From Cynocephalus volans (Eukaryota > Chordata > Mammalia > Dermoptera > Cynocephalidae), in assembly GCF_027409185.1 (NCBI RefSeq), contig NC_084463.1, positions 111,482,133-111,546,132 of the forward strand: a DNA stretch of 64,000 nt, read 5' to 3'. This document shows positions 11,006 to 21,898 of the stretch, piece by piece (within the stretch, counting starts at the first letter, position 1; every line of letters starts with the position of its first letter). The notes beneath the pieces are model-generated. The model was not told the origin of the DNA. It made no database searches and saw nothing but the letters and a program-made list of their open reading frames with translations. A program made the translations under genes and the position numbers.

Positions 11006-12541
11006 ATCTAGGGACAGAACTTTGGCTTCTCTGACGTTTTTCTTTCGGGGACATTCTCTTGCCCAGTGACCCTTTTCTTTACAGTATGCGCACTGGTCTT
11101 TGTCCAGAGGAGATCTTTTATCCCTAGGTGTCTTTTTTGCCTGGTTGCTCAAATTCCCTGTCTGCCTATCTCTAGAACCTTTTTCACTTATCACTGCGGC
11201 CAAAATCCTAGTCAAGTTTTTTTCTTGGCGCTTATCGCGCCGCTTTTCTCTCTCTTCTGCCTCTTTTTTTTCTCTTTCTTGTCTTTCTTCTTCTGTCTCC
11301 CTTTTGTGGTACACTTTTTCTGCCTCCCTCACTAAATCTTGCAAGGAATAATCTTGGAGCCCCTCTAGCCTCTGTAACTTTTTTTTAATATCTGGGGCTG
11401 ACTGTCCGATGAAGGCCATGGCAACTGCAGCCTGCTGCCCCTCAGAAGAGGGCTCAAACGGAGTGTATCTCCTATAGGCCTCCATTAGGCGTTCTAAGAA
11501 AACCGAAGGGGGTTCTGCCGGTCCTTGTAAGACCTCTCTTACCTTAGCCAAATTGGTGGGGCGCCGAGCTGCCCCTTTGAGACCTGCCACTAGAGTCCGG
11601 CGGTAGACCAGGAGACGCTCCCTACCTGCGGCTGTGTTGTAGTCCCACTGAGGTCGATTGAGGGGGAAGGCCTCATTAATGAGGTTGTCGAGTTGAGTAG
11701 GGGCCCCGTTGTCCCCCAGGACATTCTTGCGGGCCTCAAGGAGAATCCTTTCTCGTTCCTCCGTGGTGAAGAGAATCTGTAGGAGCTGTTGGCAATCGTC
11801 CCAGGTGGGCTGATGAGAAAACATAAGAGACTCAAGGAGCCCCGTGAGTCCTGCTGGATTTTCAGAAAAAGAAGGATGATTAGATTTCCAATTATAAAGA
11901 TCTGCTGAAGAGAAAGGCCAATATTGCAGAGGGACTAGGCCGTTGGGCTCGGCTGGGGGTCCTATGGCTCGGAGGGGTAAAATCACAGTGGAGTCAGGAC
12001 CCGAGTCGTCTGCCGGACTGCGGGCACGGCGACTCCTGGTCCCCGCGGCTGGTCCCTCAGGATCGGAAATATCGGGCGCCTGGCTTGGCGCCGGTCCGAC
12101 CGCCTGAGGGGCCAGAGGAGGTGGCAGGGCTGCCGGATAGGGCGGGGGCTCAGAGAGAAGGAGCAAGTCGTCTGTTGCCGGGTAGATGGGGGGTCGGGGA
12201 GGAGCGGATGGCCTCTCTGGACTGGAGACGACAGCGACCTTGACGGAGGGCGGCATCCATGGTGGGGGACTCTGGGCGAGGTCTTGCCACACCACGATAT
12301 ATGGAACTTGGTCCGGGTGTCCCCCGATTTCCTGAAAGACAATCCTTTTAACTGCGGAAATAACAGAAACATTAAAAGTTCCTTCCGGCGGCCACCCGAC
12401 ACCGAACGTGGGCCACTCGGAGGAACAAAAGGTCCGCCATTTTCCCTTTCTGATTTCCACGGACAGATTGTGAGCCCTTGCTCTCACGTCCCTCCAGTGA
12501 TCTAGAGTGAGGGAGAGAGGGGTAGAGTTATTTTGTCCCAT
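11000..12541 (-). CDS. gag: Gag polyprotein of provirus A (513 aa)
   Basis: Structural polyprotein that assembles the particle at the plasma membrane. The start is set by MGQ, a glycine-2 myristoylation signal with the family-typical PLSLTL following. Parts: matrix 1 to about 105; a proline-rich p12-like region with PSAP (111-114), PRPPIY (115-120) and a second late-type motif PPPY (132-135); capsid from about 189 with a major homology region near 340-360; a long charged coiled segment about 411-440; nucleocapsid with one zinc knuckle C-X2-C-X4-H-X4-C at 484, 487, 492 and 497. It ends at UAG 11000-11002. It differs from the Gag of B at scattered residues, including PPPY here against PLPY there. 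The frame is intact. Confidence 0.96.
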   Translation of the reverse strand: MGQNNSTPLSLTLDHWRDVRARAHNLSVEIRKGKWRTFCSSEWPTFGVGWPPEGTFNVSVISAVKRIVFQEIGGHPDQVPYIVVWQDLAQSPPPWMPPSVKVAVVSSPERPSAPPRPPIYPATDDLLLLSEPPPYPAALPPPLAPQAVGPAPSQAPDISDPEGPAAGTRSRRARSPADDSGPDSTVILPLRAIGPPAEPNGLVPLQYWPFSSADLYNWKSNHPSFSENPAGLTGLLESLMFSHQPTWDDCQQLLQILFTTEERERILLEARKNVLGDNGAPTQLDNLINEAFPLNRPQWDYNTAAGRERLLVYRRTLVAGLKGAARRPTNLAKVREVLQGPAEPPSVFLERLMEAYRRYTPFEPSSEGQQAAVAMAFIGQSAPDIKKKLQRLEGLQDYSLQDLVREAEKVYHKRETEEERQEREKKEAEEREKRRDKRQEKNLTRILAAVISEKGSRDRQTGNLSNQAKKTPRDKRSPLDKDQCAYCKEKGHWARECPRKKNVREAKVLSLDD

Positions 12542-12802
12542 TTCGAAGAGAGGGACCACGACACAGAGGCCTATCAGGAACAAAACAAAAAGAAACCAGA
12601 AACGGCGGCGAGATCGAGTAGCGTAGAGACAAAAGAAGGAGTCAGATGGCAGAGCGCGCCTCTCTAGACGCGGCAGTGGGATCAGAACATAATGATCCTC
12701 TCCTGAGGGGTCCACCAGGCGTCCCTGGTCCTCCCCTGATCCTGGGACGTCTCCCAGGATTACCGGGCGGTGAGCCCCCGAACACGTCTGTTCGCTACTC
12801 AC
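11000..12802 (-). CDS. Glyco-Gag frame of provirus A (N-terminally extended Gag)
   Basis: The gag frame stays open upstream of the Gag ATG and encodes a leader ending in a strong hydrophobic segment just before MGQ (a [16 protein letters not shown]-type stretch). That is the expected signal-anchor of gammaretroviral glyco-Gag, which is made from a non-AUG start. No in-frame ATG exists in the leader. A GTG is at 12800-12802. A CTG at 12755-12757 has an A at -3 and a G at +4 and is the better candidate, giving about 72 extra residues. The coordinates given use the GTG, the longest non-AUG option considered. The start is therefore uncertain, although the leader itself is conserved in both proviruses. 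Confidence 0.55.
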   Translation of the reverse strand: MSSEQTCSGAHRPVILGDVPGSGEDQGRLVDPSGEDHYVLIPLPRLERRALPSDSFFCLYATRSRRRFWFLFVLFLIGLCVVVPLFEMGQNNSTPLSLTLDHWRDVRARAHNLSVEIRKGKWRTFCSSEWPTFGVGWPPEGTFNVSVISAVKRIVFQEIGGHPDQVPYIVVWQDLAQSPPPWMPPSVKVAVVSSPERPSAPPRPPIYPATDDLLLLSEPPPYPAALPPPLAPQAVGPAPSQAPDISDPEGPAAGTRSRRARSPADDSGPDSTVILPLRAIGPPAEPNGLVPLQYWPFSSADLYNWKSNHPSFSENPAGLTGLLESLMFSHQPTWDDCQQLLQILFTTEERERILLEARKNVLGDNGAPTQLDNLINEAFPLNRPQWDYNTAAGRERLLVYRRTLVAGLKGAARRPTNLAKVREVLQGPAEPPSVFLERLMEAYRRYTPFEPSSEGQQAAVAMAFIGQSAPDIKKKLQRLEGLQDYSLQDLVREAEKVYHKRETEEERQEREKKEAEEREKRRDKRQEKNLTRILAAVISEKGSRDRQTGNLSNQAKKTPRDKRSPLDKDQCAYCKEKGHWARECPRKKNVREAKVLSLDD

Positions 12803-12924
12803 ACGTCGCTCACAGAGCGATCAGCCCGGAACAAACTGAAACCAAAATGCGCGCACTCAGAGGGACAGTCAGAGTTACGGAGTCAGACACAGAAACAAGA
12901 CACGGAGCGATCGCTGGCCAGCTT

Positions 12925-12930
12925 ACCTCC
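12925..12930 (-). promoter_or_regulatory. Major splice donor of provirus A
   Basis: The sense strand reads GAG|GTAAGC shortly downstream of the PBS, a near-consensus donor in the place gammaretroviruses use to make the spliced env mRNA. The intron would start at the GT whose complement is at 12925-12926. Confidence 0.7.
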
Positions 12931-12965
12931 CGTTGGTGGGTCGGTGGTCCCTGGGTGGGGGTCTG

Positions 12966-12983
12966 ATCCCGGACGAGCCCCCA
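12966..12983 (-). other. Primer binding site (tRNA-Pro) of provirus A
   Basis: The sense strand reads TGGGGGCTCGTCCGGGAT, an 18-base perfect match to the 3' end of proline tRNA, as in murine-type gammaretroviruses. It is separated from the LTR by TT. Confidence 0.93.
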
Positions 12984-12985
12984 AA

Positions 12986-13654
12986 CAAGAGACGCCTGAT
13001 TTGGGCAATCACTCAGTCAGGAGAGACCCTCCCAAGGAACAACGAGACCACGGCTTCGGATGCAATTAGCAAGAGGTTTTATTGAATACACGGGTACCCG
13101 GGCGGCTCAGTCTCTCGGTGGACTGGCGCGCCGAGTAGAGTTTTTGAGCTTGTTTTATAGCAAAAAGCGCGGGTACAGAAGCGAGAAGCAAGGTAATTGG
13201 TCGGTTTAAACAAGGCCAGGGGTGGGCTCCGGTCATGTGGGAGTTCTTGAAACAGTTGAAGGGCGCCCTGGAAACTGCTCTGGGAGGCCTAGTGCAAGCT
13301 GATAACAGAAGCTGAAAGAAGCGAGTTAATCACTTAGGGACAGCAAAAACTTTCACAGGGCGGTTTCTTCCTTAGGTTGTCTAGATACATCCAGATACAG
13401 CTCTTGGTGTTATCAGTCAGAGACAGCATAGGTGGGAAACAGCAAAGGCAGGCAGAACTTAAAATTTTTCTAAGTACAGCACAATTTTTAACCTTCAATT
13501 TTCACCACAGGTGTTGGGGGGCTTTTAAACAAGAACACTTTTCAAACAGTAAAAATGGCATAAGCTAAATCAGTCTACCTCGCACACCCCTTTATGAATT
13601 TCTTGGCCTTGCGGAATGGCGTTACTGCGGCTAGCTTGGAAAACACTTCTTTCA
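12986..13654 (-). repeat. Provirus A 5' LTR (669 bp, promoter copy)
   Basis: It matches the 3' LTR base for base by eye, except that U5 ends CTTG instead of CTCA beside the PBS. The TATA box is at 13153-13159 and AATAAA at 13078-13083 (both as complements). One CCAAT unit lies upstream of TATA. This LTR would drive leftward transcription through gag-pol-env. The outer flank beyond 13654 is ACGT. Confidence 0.93.
13153..13159 (-). promoter_or_regulatory. TATA box of the provirus A 5' LTR
   Basis: Plus strand TTTTATA, complement TATAAAA, about 25-30 bases upstream of the expected cap site at the start of R. The CCAAT box of the same promoter lies about 55 bases further upstream in transcription direction. 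Confidence 0.8.
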
Positions 13655-16600
13655 ACGTATAGTGAGTTATGCTTATGAGGAAAAGCTGCCCCACCCCCAC
13701 CCTGGGTAAGAAGTAAGAGAACTAGAGGCCTGTGGTCCAGGACCCTGGCGACTCCACAGCAGGGTTAAAACTCAAGGGGATTGCGGGAAAGAGAAGATGG
13801 AGAGAAGTGGCAACTCACTGTCCATCTGAGACAGATTCTGTATGAAGTGCCCACTCTTGTAATAGAGCACCTGCAGAACTTTCCAGAATTTCCAGGCATA
13901 ATTAAAGGGCTGCGGACAGGAAGTACCCGGTGTATTAATTCTCTCTCCTCCTATTTCCTTCTCCTGGAGCCAGCACTCTCTGTTCCAGCCTCCTCCTTGC
14001 ACCCAAAAACACTGCTAAGTCAAAGCTTGCCTCTTGACCCCACAATCGCACAAAAGCCTAATAGTCCCAACATTCCCCATATCCTCTCATGAATAGGTTA
14101 ATTCAGGGCCTGTGTGCCAACTTCGAAGCCACAGCTGTAATGACGGTGGCAGGGAGGACGGTTAATGCGCTCACAATTCAGAACTGAGCTGAGAGGTGGG
14201 GGTGGGGGGGTATAATCATTGGTTAGTTTAAGTTGGAGTCTACTTTTGATAATGAGCATCACATAGAGCAGATTTTGAGTCATCTCCACTCCTAAGCACA
14301 GTTCAGAATTAAGGTGTCTTATCATTGTCTGACAGTCACTGCTGATTTCTGTGATGGGTGAGTTTAGTTTAAACTAGTCACAGTTGACCATGAATATGCA
14401 AACAGATGCTAATTAAAGCCTTTGCTCATCTTCCTACCCCACTGTGAGTACTAGGTCACATTTAGAAGCATGGGTACACCCCTCCTGTGCCCAGCCCTAA
14501 GCGCCTGCTGGCATGTCTCCAGGTTGCCTTCCCCTATCTTCCAAGATTGTTCAGGGCTTGAATCACTAAGACCGGAGCTCAGGTCAGCTTGTCATCACCA
14601 GTGAGAGAGCACCCACTCACACAGCCCTCTGATTAATTAATCGTGTTCTGCTGAGTGCCTTTTTGTGGATGGATGCTGGAGAACATGTAGCCCTTTAAAC
14701 ATGCTTAATTAAGCGAGATAAAATGCTGGACTCAGCAAAGGTTTAGCCTCAAAGCCAGCTTGTGGCATATTTGCACAATGCACTCTGTGTTTGCACATTT
14801 GAAATGGGATGGATCGGCCTGGAGGATGCCTTGTATATTTTGCATTTGACACATTCTTCCTTGGCCCAGCTAGGTAGGGGAGAGCCTGAAGGAACATGGC
14901 CCTCCCCAGGACTCTCCTTATAGATGAGTTGCGATTTTTCTATCCAGAGGTTGGTTGGCTGCTGCCAAGCAAGGTATACAGGATGTAGAGACAATAGCAG
15001 TGCCAGTCAGAAGTGATATTGGAAGTATTTAATAACAGGGATGGCACAGGCTCCTGCCAATCAGATCAAGCAACAGCCATAAACAACAGAGAGTTCTGGT
15101 GGGTGTAATGAAATAAAAGCCATGGAAAAAGTTAGAGTTTACAAAGCGTTTCACATATATCTCCCCATTTGATCACAGCCACAACCACATGGTTTCCTAA
15201 TTTTCCTAAATTTCTTAATTTTCGAGATTTTCTAATTTTGAGGTTCAGAGAGTTCACATGTCTTCCCCAAGGCCATGTAATTAATGGGAGAGCTGGAAGC
15301 CAAGGGCCGTCCATGTTCTTTCTACCATTTCTTGTGGCTTGTGCCTCCACAAGTCCAGGAAGATTGAGAGCAAACCCCCCAGCTTGTGGCTGGGCAGCCC
15401 ACTGGTAAGTCCAGGGCAAAGGTGACAGTAAGGGGGGCTGTGGCAATTCTCTGGGATTTGTAGTCAAGTCAGGGTGGAGCCAAAGAACCAGTGTGGGCTC
15501 TTTTGTACCCTCTGCTCACAAAGCACTACGATCCTGCAGGAGGCTCAGAGGAAGGGAGGGCTGTACAGAGTAAACACAGAATGGAGTGTTCTTGTAAGAC
15601 AAGGGCATGGTGTTTATTTGGGAGGTGACCCCAGGAAGCAGAAATGAGGAATTGGGGAAAATTAGACACGGAAGGCAAAAAAAAAAAAAAAAAAAAAAAG
15701 AATGCCAACGAATGAGTTACTACTATGGGCAACTAGGGTTGATCCCCTGGGCACCTACCAAAACCATATGGCCCTTGTTCTAGAATTGTGACACTGGAGG
15801 TCAGGGAGTGGATGGGGCACTTATTTACTCCTACCAATGCCCACTCCTGGGCAGTAACTTCCCTGCACTGCACAGTTGTGCCTGGCAACTCAGAGCAAGC
15901 TCTCAGGATGCCAGCAAGGCAAAGAGCCACTGGACGCTGAGGATGAGGGCTAAGAACCATCTTCATAGCCACAGGTAAACTCAGGTGTGCTGGATATGGG
16001 GTGTCCACAGCATCTGACATACCCATGGATCCCAAAGGACATTAGGAAACAGGAAACAGGCTTTCACAATTGTGGGCTCATTTTCTCCCTGCAAGGATTG
16101 GAGGCCTAGCTGTTTCAGGCCTATTCCATGCCTAGGACAGTGCTTGATTTGGGGGAAAATCAGGGAATATGTCCTTTCTCTCTTCCTCATTCTCTGACTT
16201 ATTTGGGAAGCCTTTGGAGGGAGCCTTGCTTTTGGCTGTGGTGGGAAATGCCACCCCCCCAAGACTGACAGTCTCCCCTCCCCCATCACCCCCATCCTCA
16301 CACCAATCTGTAGCCAGCTGCAATGTTGGAGAGCCTGAAGGCGACAATTGATGGATACGGAATGCTTTAATTTGGGAAGCCATTGATCTAGAGCATGTTA
16401 ACAAATGGCACCTGTTGGTGCAAGTGCTGTTGGCCATTCATCTTGTCTTATCTGAGCACTGACTGCATCTAGATAGGAGCTTCCTCAGTTCTCAGGGACA
16501 GGTGGCCCTGCAGACCCCCAGCCTGTGAATGACAAGCGCAGTGCCTCTGTGGATGCCTCGGGGGGCCAAGGATAGGATAAAGAGGCAGGAAATTGCCTGG

Positions 16601-19600
16601 GAGTGGCTAAGAACAAAGTCTTCTCCACTCTTTAACAGTCAGAGTGGTACATTTAAGTGGTGAGGTGAAGAGAGACCGGACTGTCACCCCCTTAACAAAC
16701 CTCCATAGGCAGCCTCATTTACGTAAAAAGTGCTGGGCCAGCTGCTGCTCGTGGGAGCTTGGAGCTTGCCTCTACCCAGCTGCGTGAAGCTGGGCACATT
16801 GTCTGTCCTCTCTTCTTTCATCACTCCACCTGTAACACACACAGGGAAGTCTCTGCCCTGCTCCCTCTTATTAGGCTGCTGAACTGAGTCATGGCAGGAC
16901 ATCATGAAGAAAAGCAGAAGGAGCCATGGGGATGCATTTTATTGATGAACCGATGTGGATGCGTCAGTCAGGAAAGACTGTGGAGGATGGGCAGAGCAGT
17001 TCACTCATAGCCCTGGGTGGAATCAGTGATGTTAACCCAATGGAATCAAGATGGAATGTGCCAGCAGGAGGGTTGGGGTCCAGGAAGAAACTGGGCTTCA
17101 GAGAACAGGCTTGCTAGCCTGTTTCCAGCTCTGCCCTAGAGACAGGTCTTCTGCTTTGGGATGAGGACAGTTCCTGGATCTTTGTGGAAATAATCTTTTC
17201 ATTTCCTGATGCTCCTCTTGTTTTATTCTGACACCACCAAACAAGCTTCTGAAGAATATTTTGGTCTCCTCAATGCTACAGAGACAGAGAGGTGTCCTGG
17301 TAAGGTGAGCATCCATTGGATTTGTGGTCTGGTGTCTATCCCTGCACTGTGGAACCCATATCCAATGTCCCTCTTTCCCTTACTCTCAGCCCTTGTGCTT
17401 TGGATGAGGCAACAACTCTTGGCTTAGGGATGGAGCATGTGGTCTAGGACTCTGGCAACCAGAATGGAACATTTCTGTGCTGGCCATAGGGATTGGTTTG
17501 GGGATGGCCATGTGACCTCATGGAGCCCAGGAGATGCGATGAGATGCTTACTGAGGCTTCCAGTAGAAACCCTTTCACTCGTGCCAGCTAGACCTGAAGC
17601 TGGGAGAAGAGGTTCCCAGAGTGCAGGAAGTCGTCTTGCCACCATGTGGAGCCTGAGTCAACAAGGTAGAAGACAGAACCCAGAGAAGGAAAAATGAGTC
17701 TTGATGATACCATTTGATCCAGGAATCCAGCTCTATCTCAAGGCACACTTACTCCCTAGAACTTTCCACCGTGAAAGCTGATATCGTCCTTTTGTGCTTA
17801 AGTCATTTTGAATTAGGACTTCTGTCACTTGCAACTGAGAGAACCTCAGTTGAAAACCTGGATGAGGGACAGCAGCACCAGTCACCTTCATAAATCATTA
17901 GGTTAGCATTCTCACTTGGCACCAGTGTCTTTTGAGCCTGGATTGCATGAGTTTGCTCCTGAAAGACTGATGATTTGCAGGTACATACACCAAAAAAGTC
18001 CACTTTCTAAACTTGGGTGGCTGAGAACTTGGCCAGGGCATAACCCGCCCATGAAAGACTCTCCCGAGTGAACATTTCTGGCACAGAATGACATCTCTGT
18101 GGTCACTGTGGATGACACCTTATTTGTGTATTCTCCAAACCACCAACACATCCCCACAACCCTCCTTCCTTTATGACAGGGCTGGGACAGACAGCAAGGG
18201 CTAGGTCACATACCATTCCTTACTTTATTCATTCAGGCATTCTTTAACGTATTCATCAAACAGGAGAACAAGAGAACGGTGAACAGTAAGTCTAGTACAG
18301 TTGACTGAGGTGGGTGTAATATTCAAAATACTGTATTTTACAACAGTGTGGTGTAGTTCCTGAAAGTGTCCATGTGAGGGTGTCTCTGGGGGATGGTGGC
18401 CTGCATCAGGGGCCTTAGCCCAGCACGTGAGAGGCTAGTGCCAAATGCCATCAGGGGGCGCTGTCTCCCACCAGGGCTCTGGCTAGGAGAGACACAGGCA
18501 AGAGGGGTGGGTGGCCAGTGGGTGTCATTGGAGGAGCACAAAGTATTTCAATATTTTAACAGCTGGTATGGCTTTATTAGTGAGTACTGGCTGCATAGCA
18601 GGCCTGAATGGAGACCAGATTTTGAAGGACTTTGCATGCCAAGTTGAGAAATCTTTATTCTATCTTGAAGACAGTGGGGAGCCATGGTGGGTATTTAAGA
18701 ACACTGACATGACCAGATCCGTGATTTAGAACATGTTTCTAGTGACGGTGTGGAAGCTGATTGAATGAGGGACTTGAGCCAGGTAGTCTGGAAAGAAGGC
18801 TGGGACAGTGGTTCGGGCAAGAGATGGGGGTCCACATTGGAACAGTCTTTTCCCATTTAGGGACTACTGATCCGAGAGGCTTGGGAGGATTTTGCTTTGA
18901 GCTAACAAGTATGGTTTAGTTAAGCTTCTGTAAAACTTGATAGTCTCTCTGACTGCCCCCAGTCAGAGAGCAGGCTATTTTATGCAGTTCATTTCCTATT
19001 GTATTTAGGAAGTTCCCAAACACTCCCAGGAAACCTGCCCTTGCAAGATATCACCCTCCATTCCTTAACTTGGATGCTCCATTGGGATTCTGAAAAGCTT
19101 CAGTTTGCTGATATACATCAACGGGGAGCTGCTGAGCCATTTAAGCTTTGACTATCTCTACTTGAAAGGCTGGAGATCAAGTTTTCCACTGTTGGAAAGG
19201 AGGGCACTTAAATGGCTTGGGTCCTCACCGATCACACCCCGTCAGCAATCCTGAGAGTCCCTGAGTGTTAATTTTATGATTCTAGATGAGTGGATCATAA
19301 ACCTCTGGGAAATTCATTCATCAAACATTTCCTGAGTCCCTACTGTGCACCAGGCACTTGGATAACAAATGTGGCTGCAGGAAGCTTCAGAGGCTTCCTC
19401 CGCTCCTCTCCTTTCATGGCAGTACATCATACAGCACTTCTCCAGCCCATAGATGGAAGTGGTCGAGGTGAATCAACACTCCTGTTTTATTTCCCCATTA
19501 GGCACAGCCCTCTGTGCACCTGGGCAGAGCCAGTGGCCAGGGCAACCCAGGAGCTCCAGGAACTGCCCCCTTTCTGGACAACTTTCATTTCCTTAAGGTA

Positions 19601-20260
19601 TTTCTTCTTAGGTGCCCAAAGGCTATGGTTCTAAGAGGCCACAGGCCAATGTGAGCACCAGGATGGTAGGTCACCTCCATTACCACTGTCAGAGAATGGC
19701 ACAAAGATCCTTTTTATTGCACTTGCCCTGTCTTCTGCAGAACTTAGAAGTAGTAGCTACGAGAACCCAAACTGGCCACTCAGCCCAGACCAGACTTTGG
19801 CCTTGGGGATGGTTTTGCAATTAAGTATGCAATATGGTTCTTTGCTGATAATCCCAGTACTGCTGCTGGGAGGCAGATTCAAAGCTGCTTCTCACTGGAG
19901 AGCTTTCTTTTTAATTCAAAACCAAGCTCTTAAAGGAGACAACTGACTCTTTTTGTACTGAATGTTTAAAAACTAACATTGTAAAGAACAGCTTTTGAAC
20001 ACAGAGACAGAACAGCTTTTGTCACACAGAATTTTGGAAGAGCCTGTCTCCTAGTTGTGAGTGTGGGGAAGGGGGCTGGGGAAGAATAGTTGAGAGCGAA
20101 AGGGGAAATAGAGGGAGGCCAGGGATGGGAGAAGGAAGAATCCCAGTTGTCCTGAGGGCCAGCCTTGTTGATGAGAACAGAGAGGTTGAGCAACTTCCCT
20201 GAGGCACCCAGGGGTACTGAGTGACCTAACAGGAGGAATCTTCTGGAATCCTGGATTAGG
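13655..20260. other. Host DNA between the two proviruses, no gene recognised
   Basis: Mixed-composition mammalian sequence with many short frames on both strands and no recognisable protein domain. A 23-base A-run lies at 15677-15699. A short MIR/L2-like text ('catttcctgagtccctactgtgcaccagg') is at about 19320-19350. No young element is seen apart from the flanking proviruses. Confidence 0.5.
15677..15699. repeat. Poly-A run (23 A)
   Basis: A simple A-run followed by a guanine. It could be the tail of a retroposed copy read on the plus strand, but no SINE or L1 body was recognised upstream. Confidence 0.8.
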
Positions 20261-20264
20261 GTTA

Positions 20265-20480
20265 ATGCTAGTATTAGCTAATACTTAGGTTGCATTTACC
20301 ATGTGCAGGCATTAGTCTATGTTTTTTGCATTTGCTAACTCATTTAATCCTCATGACAACCTCATGAAATAAGTACTATTATTATTATTACTACCATTTT
20401 CCAGATGAAGAAATGGAGGTAATTTGCCCAAGTCACGGAGCTGGTGAATGGTGAAGTAGGATTCAAAGCCAGGGAATTGG
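20265..20480 (+). repeat. MIR SINE
   Basis: Matches MIR order: 'gctaactcatttaatcctca', a 'tactattattattatt' stretch, 'attttccagatgaagaaatg', then 'caagtcacggagctgg' and 'gattcaaagccagg'. Ancient tRNA-derived SINE in the sense orientation. Confidence 0.8.
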
Positions 20481-21220
20481 CTCAGGAGTCTGTGCTGATA
20501 ACCCTGGCACTAGGAAGGGGTCTGGAAATGGGTCCTCCCCGGCAGGACCTGGGGTAAGTTACCAGGATGCTTGATTTTTTTCTACCTCTATACTGGGGGA
20601 GAGGTGGAGGATAGCGACTTAGGGTGTGGGGTAACTGAGGTAGTGTGAGGTGAAGTGCTTAGCAGACTGGAGGGCTCCGTGCACATTTCATTGTGATTAT
20701 TTAGTTTGCTCCTGGGGTAAAGGAAGGGGAGGAGGCGGAGAGGTTGGCTTTTCCAAGGAGCACCCAGCTGGCGCCCCGGAGACTTTGGGACTCTAGGAGA
20801 GCCACTCTGGCTGGAGAGGAGATGAAGGAGGCAGGAGAGAAGAACTCCAGGAAGAAGTGAGCCTGGAGTCTGGCCCACCTCAGGGCTCCTTTCAGATCCG
20901 GAGATGCAGTTGGAGTGCTCACTCCATGCAAGACCCCATCTGTGGAGCCCCCTGGGGGTTTCTGGACATTGTGCTGGAATCCAGCACAGGAGCTGCTGCT
21001 GCTGACTGGCTCTCTGGGCCTGCGCTCCACACTCCAGAGGTGTCCAGATGCTGTCATTAGGGTCCTACCCCGGTCCCTGCTCTGCCCTCTCTCAGTGCTA
21101 CTCAGCTTTTATTTCCAAGGCCACAGAAAGCTCAGGCTCCTGCAGAACGAACAGCACTGTGTGTTCAGTGTTCCTCCTTTTGTCACACGTGTGAGTATTT
21201 GCACCTACATTAATTGCTCC
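20481..21220. other. Host DNA left of provirus B
   Basis: No repeat or gene recognised. The last four bases, CTCC at 21217-21220, form the left copy of the target duplication of provirus B. Confidence 0.6.
21217..21220. repeat. Target-site duplication of provirus B, left copy (CTCC)
   Basis: CTCC directly precedes the LTR terminus TGAAAG and is repeated directly after the other LTR at 29629-29632. Four bases is the gammaretroviral duplication length. Confidence 0.9.
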
Positions 21221-21223
21221 TGA

Positions 21224-21339
21224 AAGAAGTGTTTTCCAAGCTAGCCGCAGTAACGCCATTCCGCAAGGCACAGAAAAATACAAGAAGTGTTTTCCAAGCT
21301 AGCCGCAGTAACGCCATTCCGCAAGGCACAGAAAAATAC
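21224..21339 (+). repeat. Two tandem 58-bp units in U3 of the 5' LTR (B)
   Basis: The unit starts AAGAAGTGTTTTCCAAGC and ends CAGAAAAATAC and is repeated head to tail without mismatch. In provirus A only one copy of the start of this unit is present, before it diverges. The same pair occurs in the 3' LTR at 29137-29252. Confidence 0.9.
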
Positions 21340-21403
21340 CCTAGTAAAAAAAATTCAACAGCAGTTTCCAGGGCGCCCTTCAGCTGTTTCAAGAACTCCC
21401 ACA

Positions 21404-21545
21404 TGTACCCGCGCTTTTTCCCTGGCCTTGTTTAAACCGACCAATTACCTTGCCTCTCGCTTCTGTACCCGCGCTTTTTCCCTGGCCTTGTTTAAACCGA
21501 CCAATTACCTTGCTTCTCGCTTCTGTACCCGCGCTTTTTGCTATA
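21404..21545 (+). repeat. Tandem 60-bp promoter/enhancer units in the 5' LTR (B)
   Basis: The unit starts TGTACCCGCGCTTTTT and contains CCAAT (21441-21445 and 21501-21505). Two full copies, 21404-21463 and 21464-21523, differ by one base. A third partial copy runs straight into the TATA box. Provirus A has a single CCAAT unit. Duplicated U3 units of this kind are a common gammaretroviral way of strengthening transcription; the effect here is inference. Confidence 0.88.
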
Positions 21546-21548
21546 AAA
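21542..21548 (+). promoter_or_regulatory. TATA box of the provirus B 5' LTR
   Basis: TATAAAA, preceded by two CCAAT boxes. R is expected to start about 25-30 bases downstream, near the GC-rich palindromic text after 'ctctactcgg'. Confidence 0.82.
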
Positions 21549-21717
21549 CAAGCTCAAAAACTCTACTCGGCGCGCCAGTCTACCGAGAGACTGAGCCGCC
21601 CGGGTACCCGTGTGTTCAATAAAACCTCTTGCAAATTGCATCCGGAGCCGTGGTCTCGTTGTTCCTTGGGAGGGTCTCTCCTGACTGATTGATTGCCTAA
21701 ATCAGGCGTCTTTCATT

Positions 21718-21735
21718 TGGGGGCTCGTCCGGGAT
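21718..21735 (+). other. Primer binding site (tRNA-Pro) of provirus B
   Basis: TGGGGGCTCGTCCGGGAT, an 18-base match to the proline tRNA 3' end, two bases after the CA terminus of U5. This CA-TT-PBS spacing is canonical. Confidence 0.95.
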
Positions 21736-21771
21736 CAGACCCCCACCCAAGGACCACCGACCCACCAACGG

Positions 21772-21780
21772 GAGGTAAGC
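21772..21780 (+). promoter_or_regulatory. Major splice donor of provirus B
   Basis: GAG|GTAAGC with the GT at 21775-21776. It lies in the leader between PBS and gag, as in related viruses, and would be joined to an acceptor near the end of pol to give env mRNA. The leader from here to 22159 should also hold the packaging signal, whose exact structure I did not resolve. Confidence 0.72.
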
Positions 21781-21898
21781 TGGCCAGCGATCGCTCCGTG
21801 TCTTGTTTCTGTGTCTGACTCCGTAACTCTGACTGTCCCTCTGAGTGCGCGCATTTTGGTTTCAGTTTGTTCCGGGCTGATCGCTCTGGGAGCGACGT

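Larger units (their letters stand above)
4899..13654 (-). mobile_element. Provirus A: full-length endogenous gammaretrovirus
   Basis: An 8756-bp provirus on the minus strand: LTR (12986-13654), proline-tRNA PBS, splice donor, gag, UAG readthrough, pol, env, polypurine tract, LTR (4899-5567). All coding frames are open. The two 669-bp LTRs look identical by eye except for the terminal dinucleotide of U5, which indicates recent insertion. The organisation is that of a simple gammaretrovirus, and the Env resembles the GALV/KoRV group. The junctions are unusual: no matching 4-bp duplication, and the inner U5 end reads ...CTTG instead of ...CTCA. Confidence 0.95.
21221..21715 (+). repeat. Provirus B 5' LTR (495 bp, promoter copy)
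   Basis: Begins TGAAAGAAG and ends GTCTTTCA. Contents in order: a 58-bp unit present twice (21224-21281, 21282-21339), an A-rich link, a 60-bp CCAAT unit present twice plus a partial third copy running into TATA, TATAAAA at 21542-21548, and AATAAA at 21618-21623. It lacks about 330 bp of U3 that the provirus A LTR has. It is identical by eye to the 3' LTR, including the single-base difference between the two 60-bp units. Confidence 0.95.
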
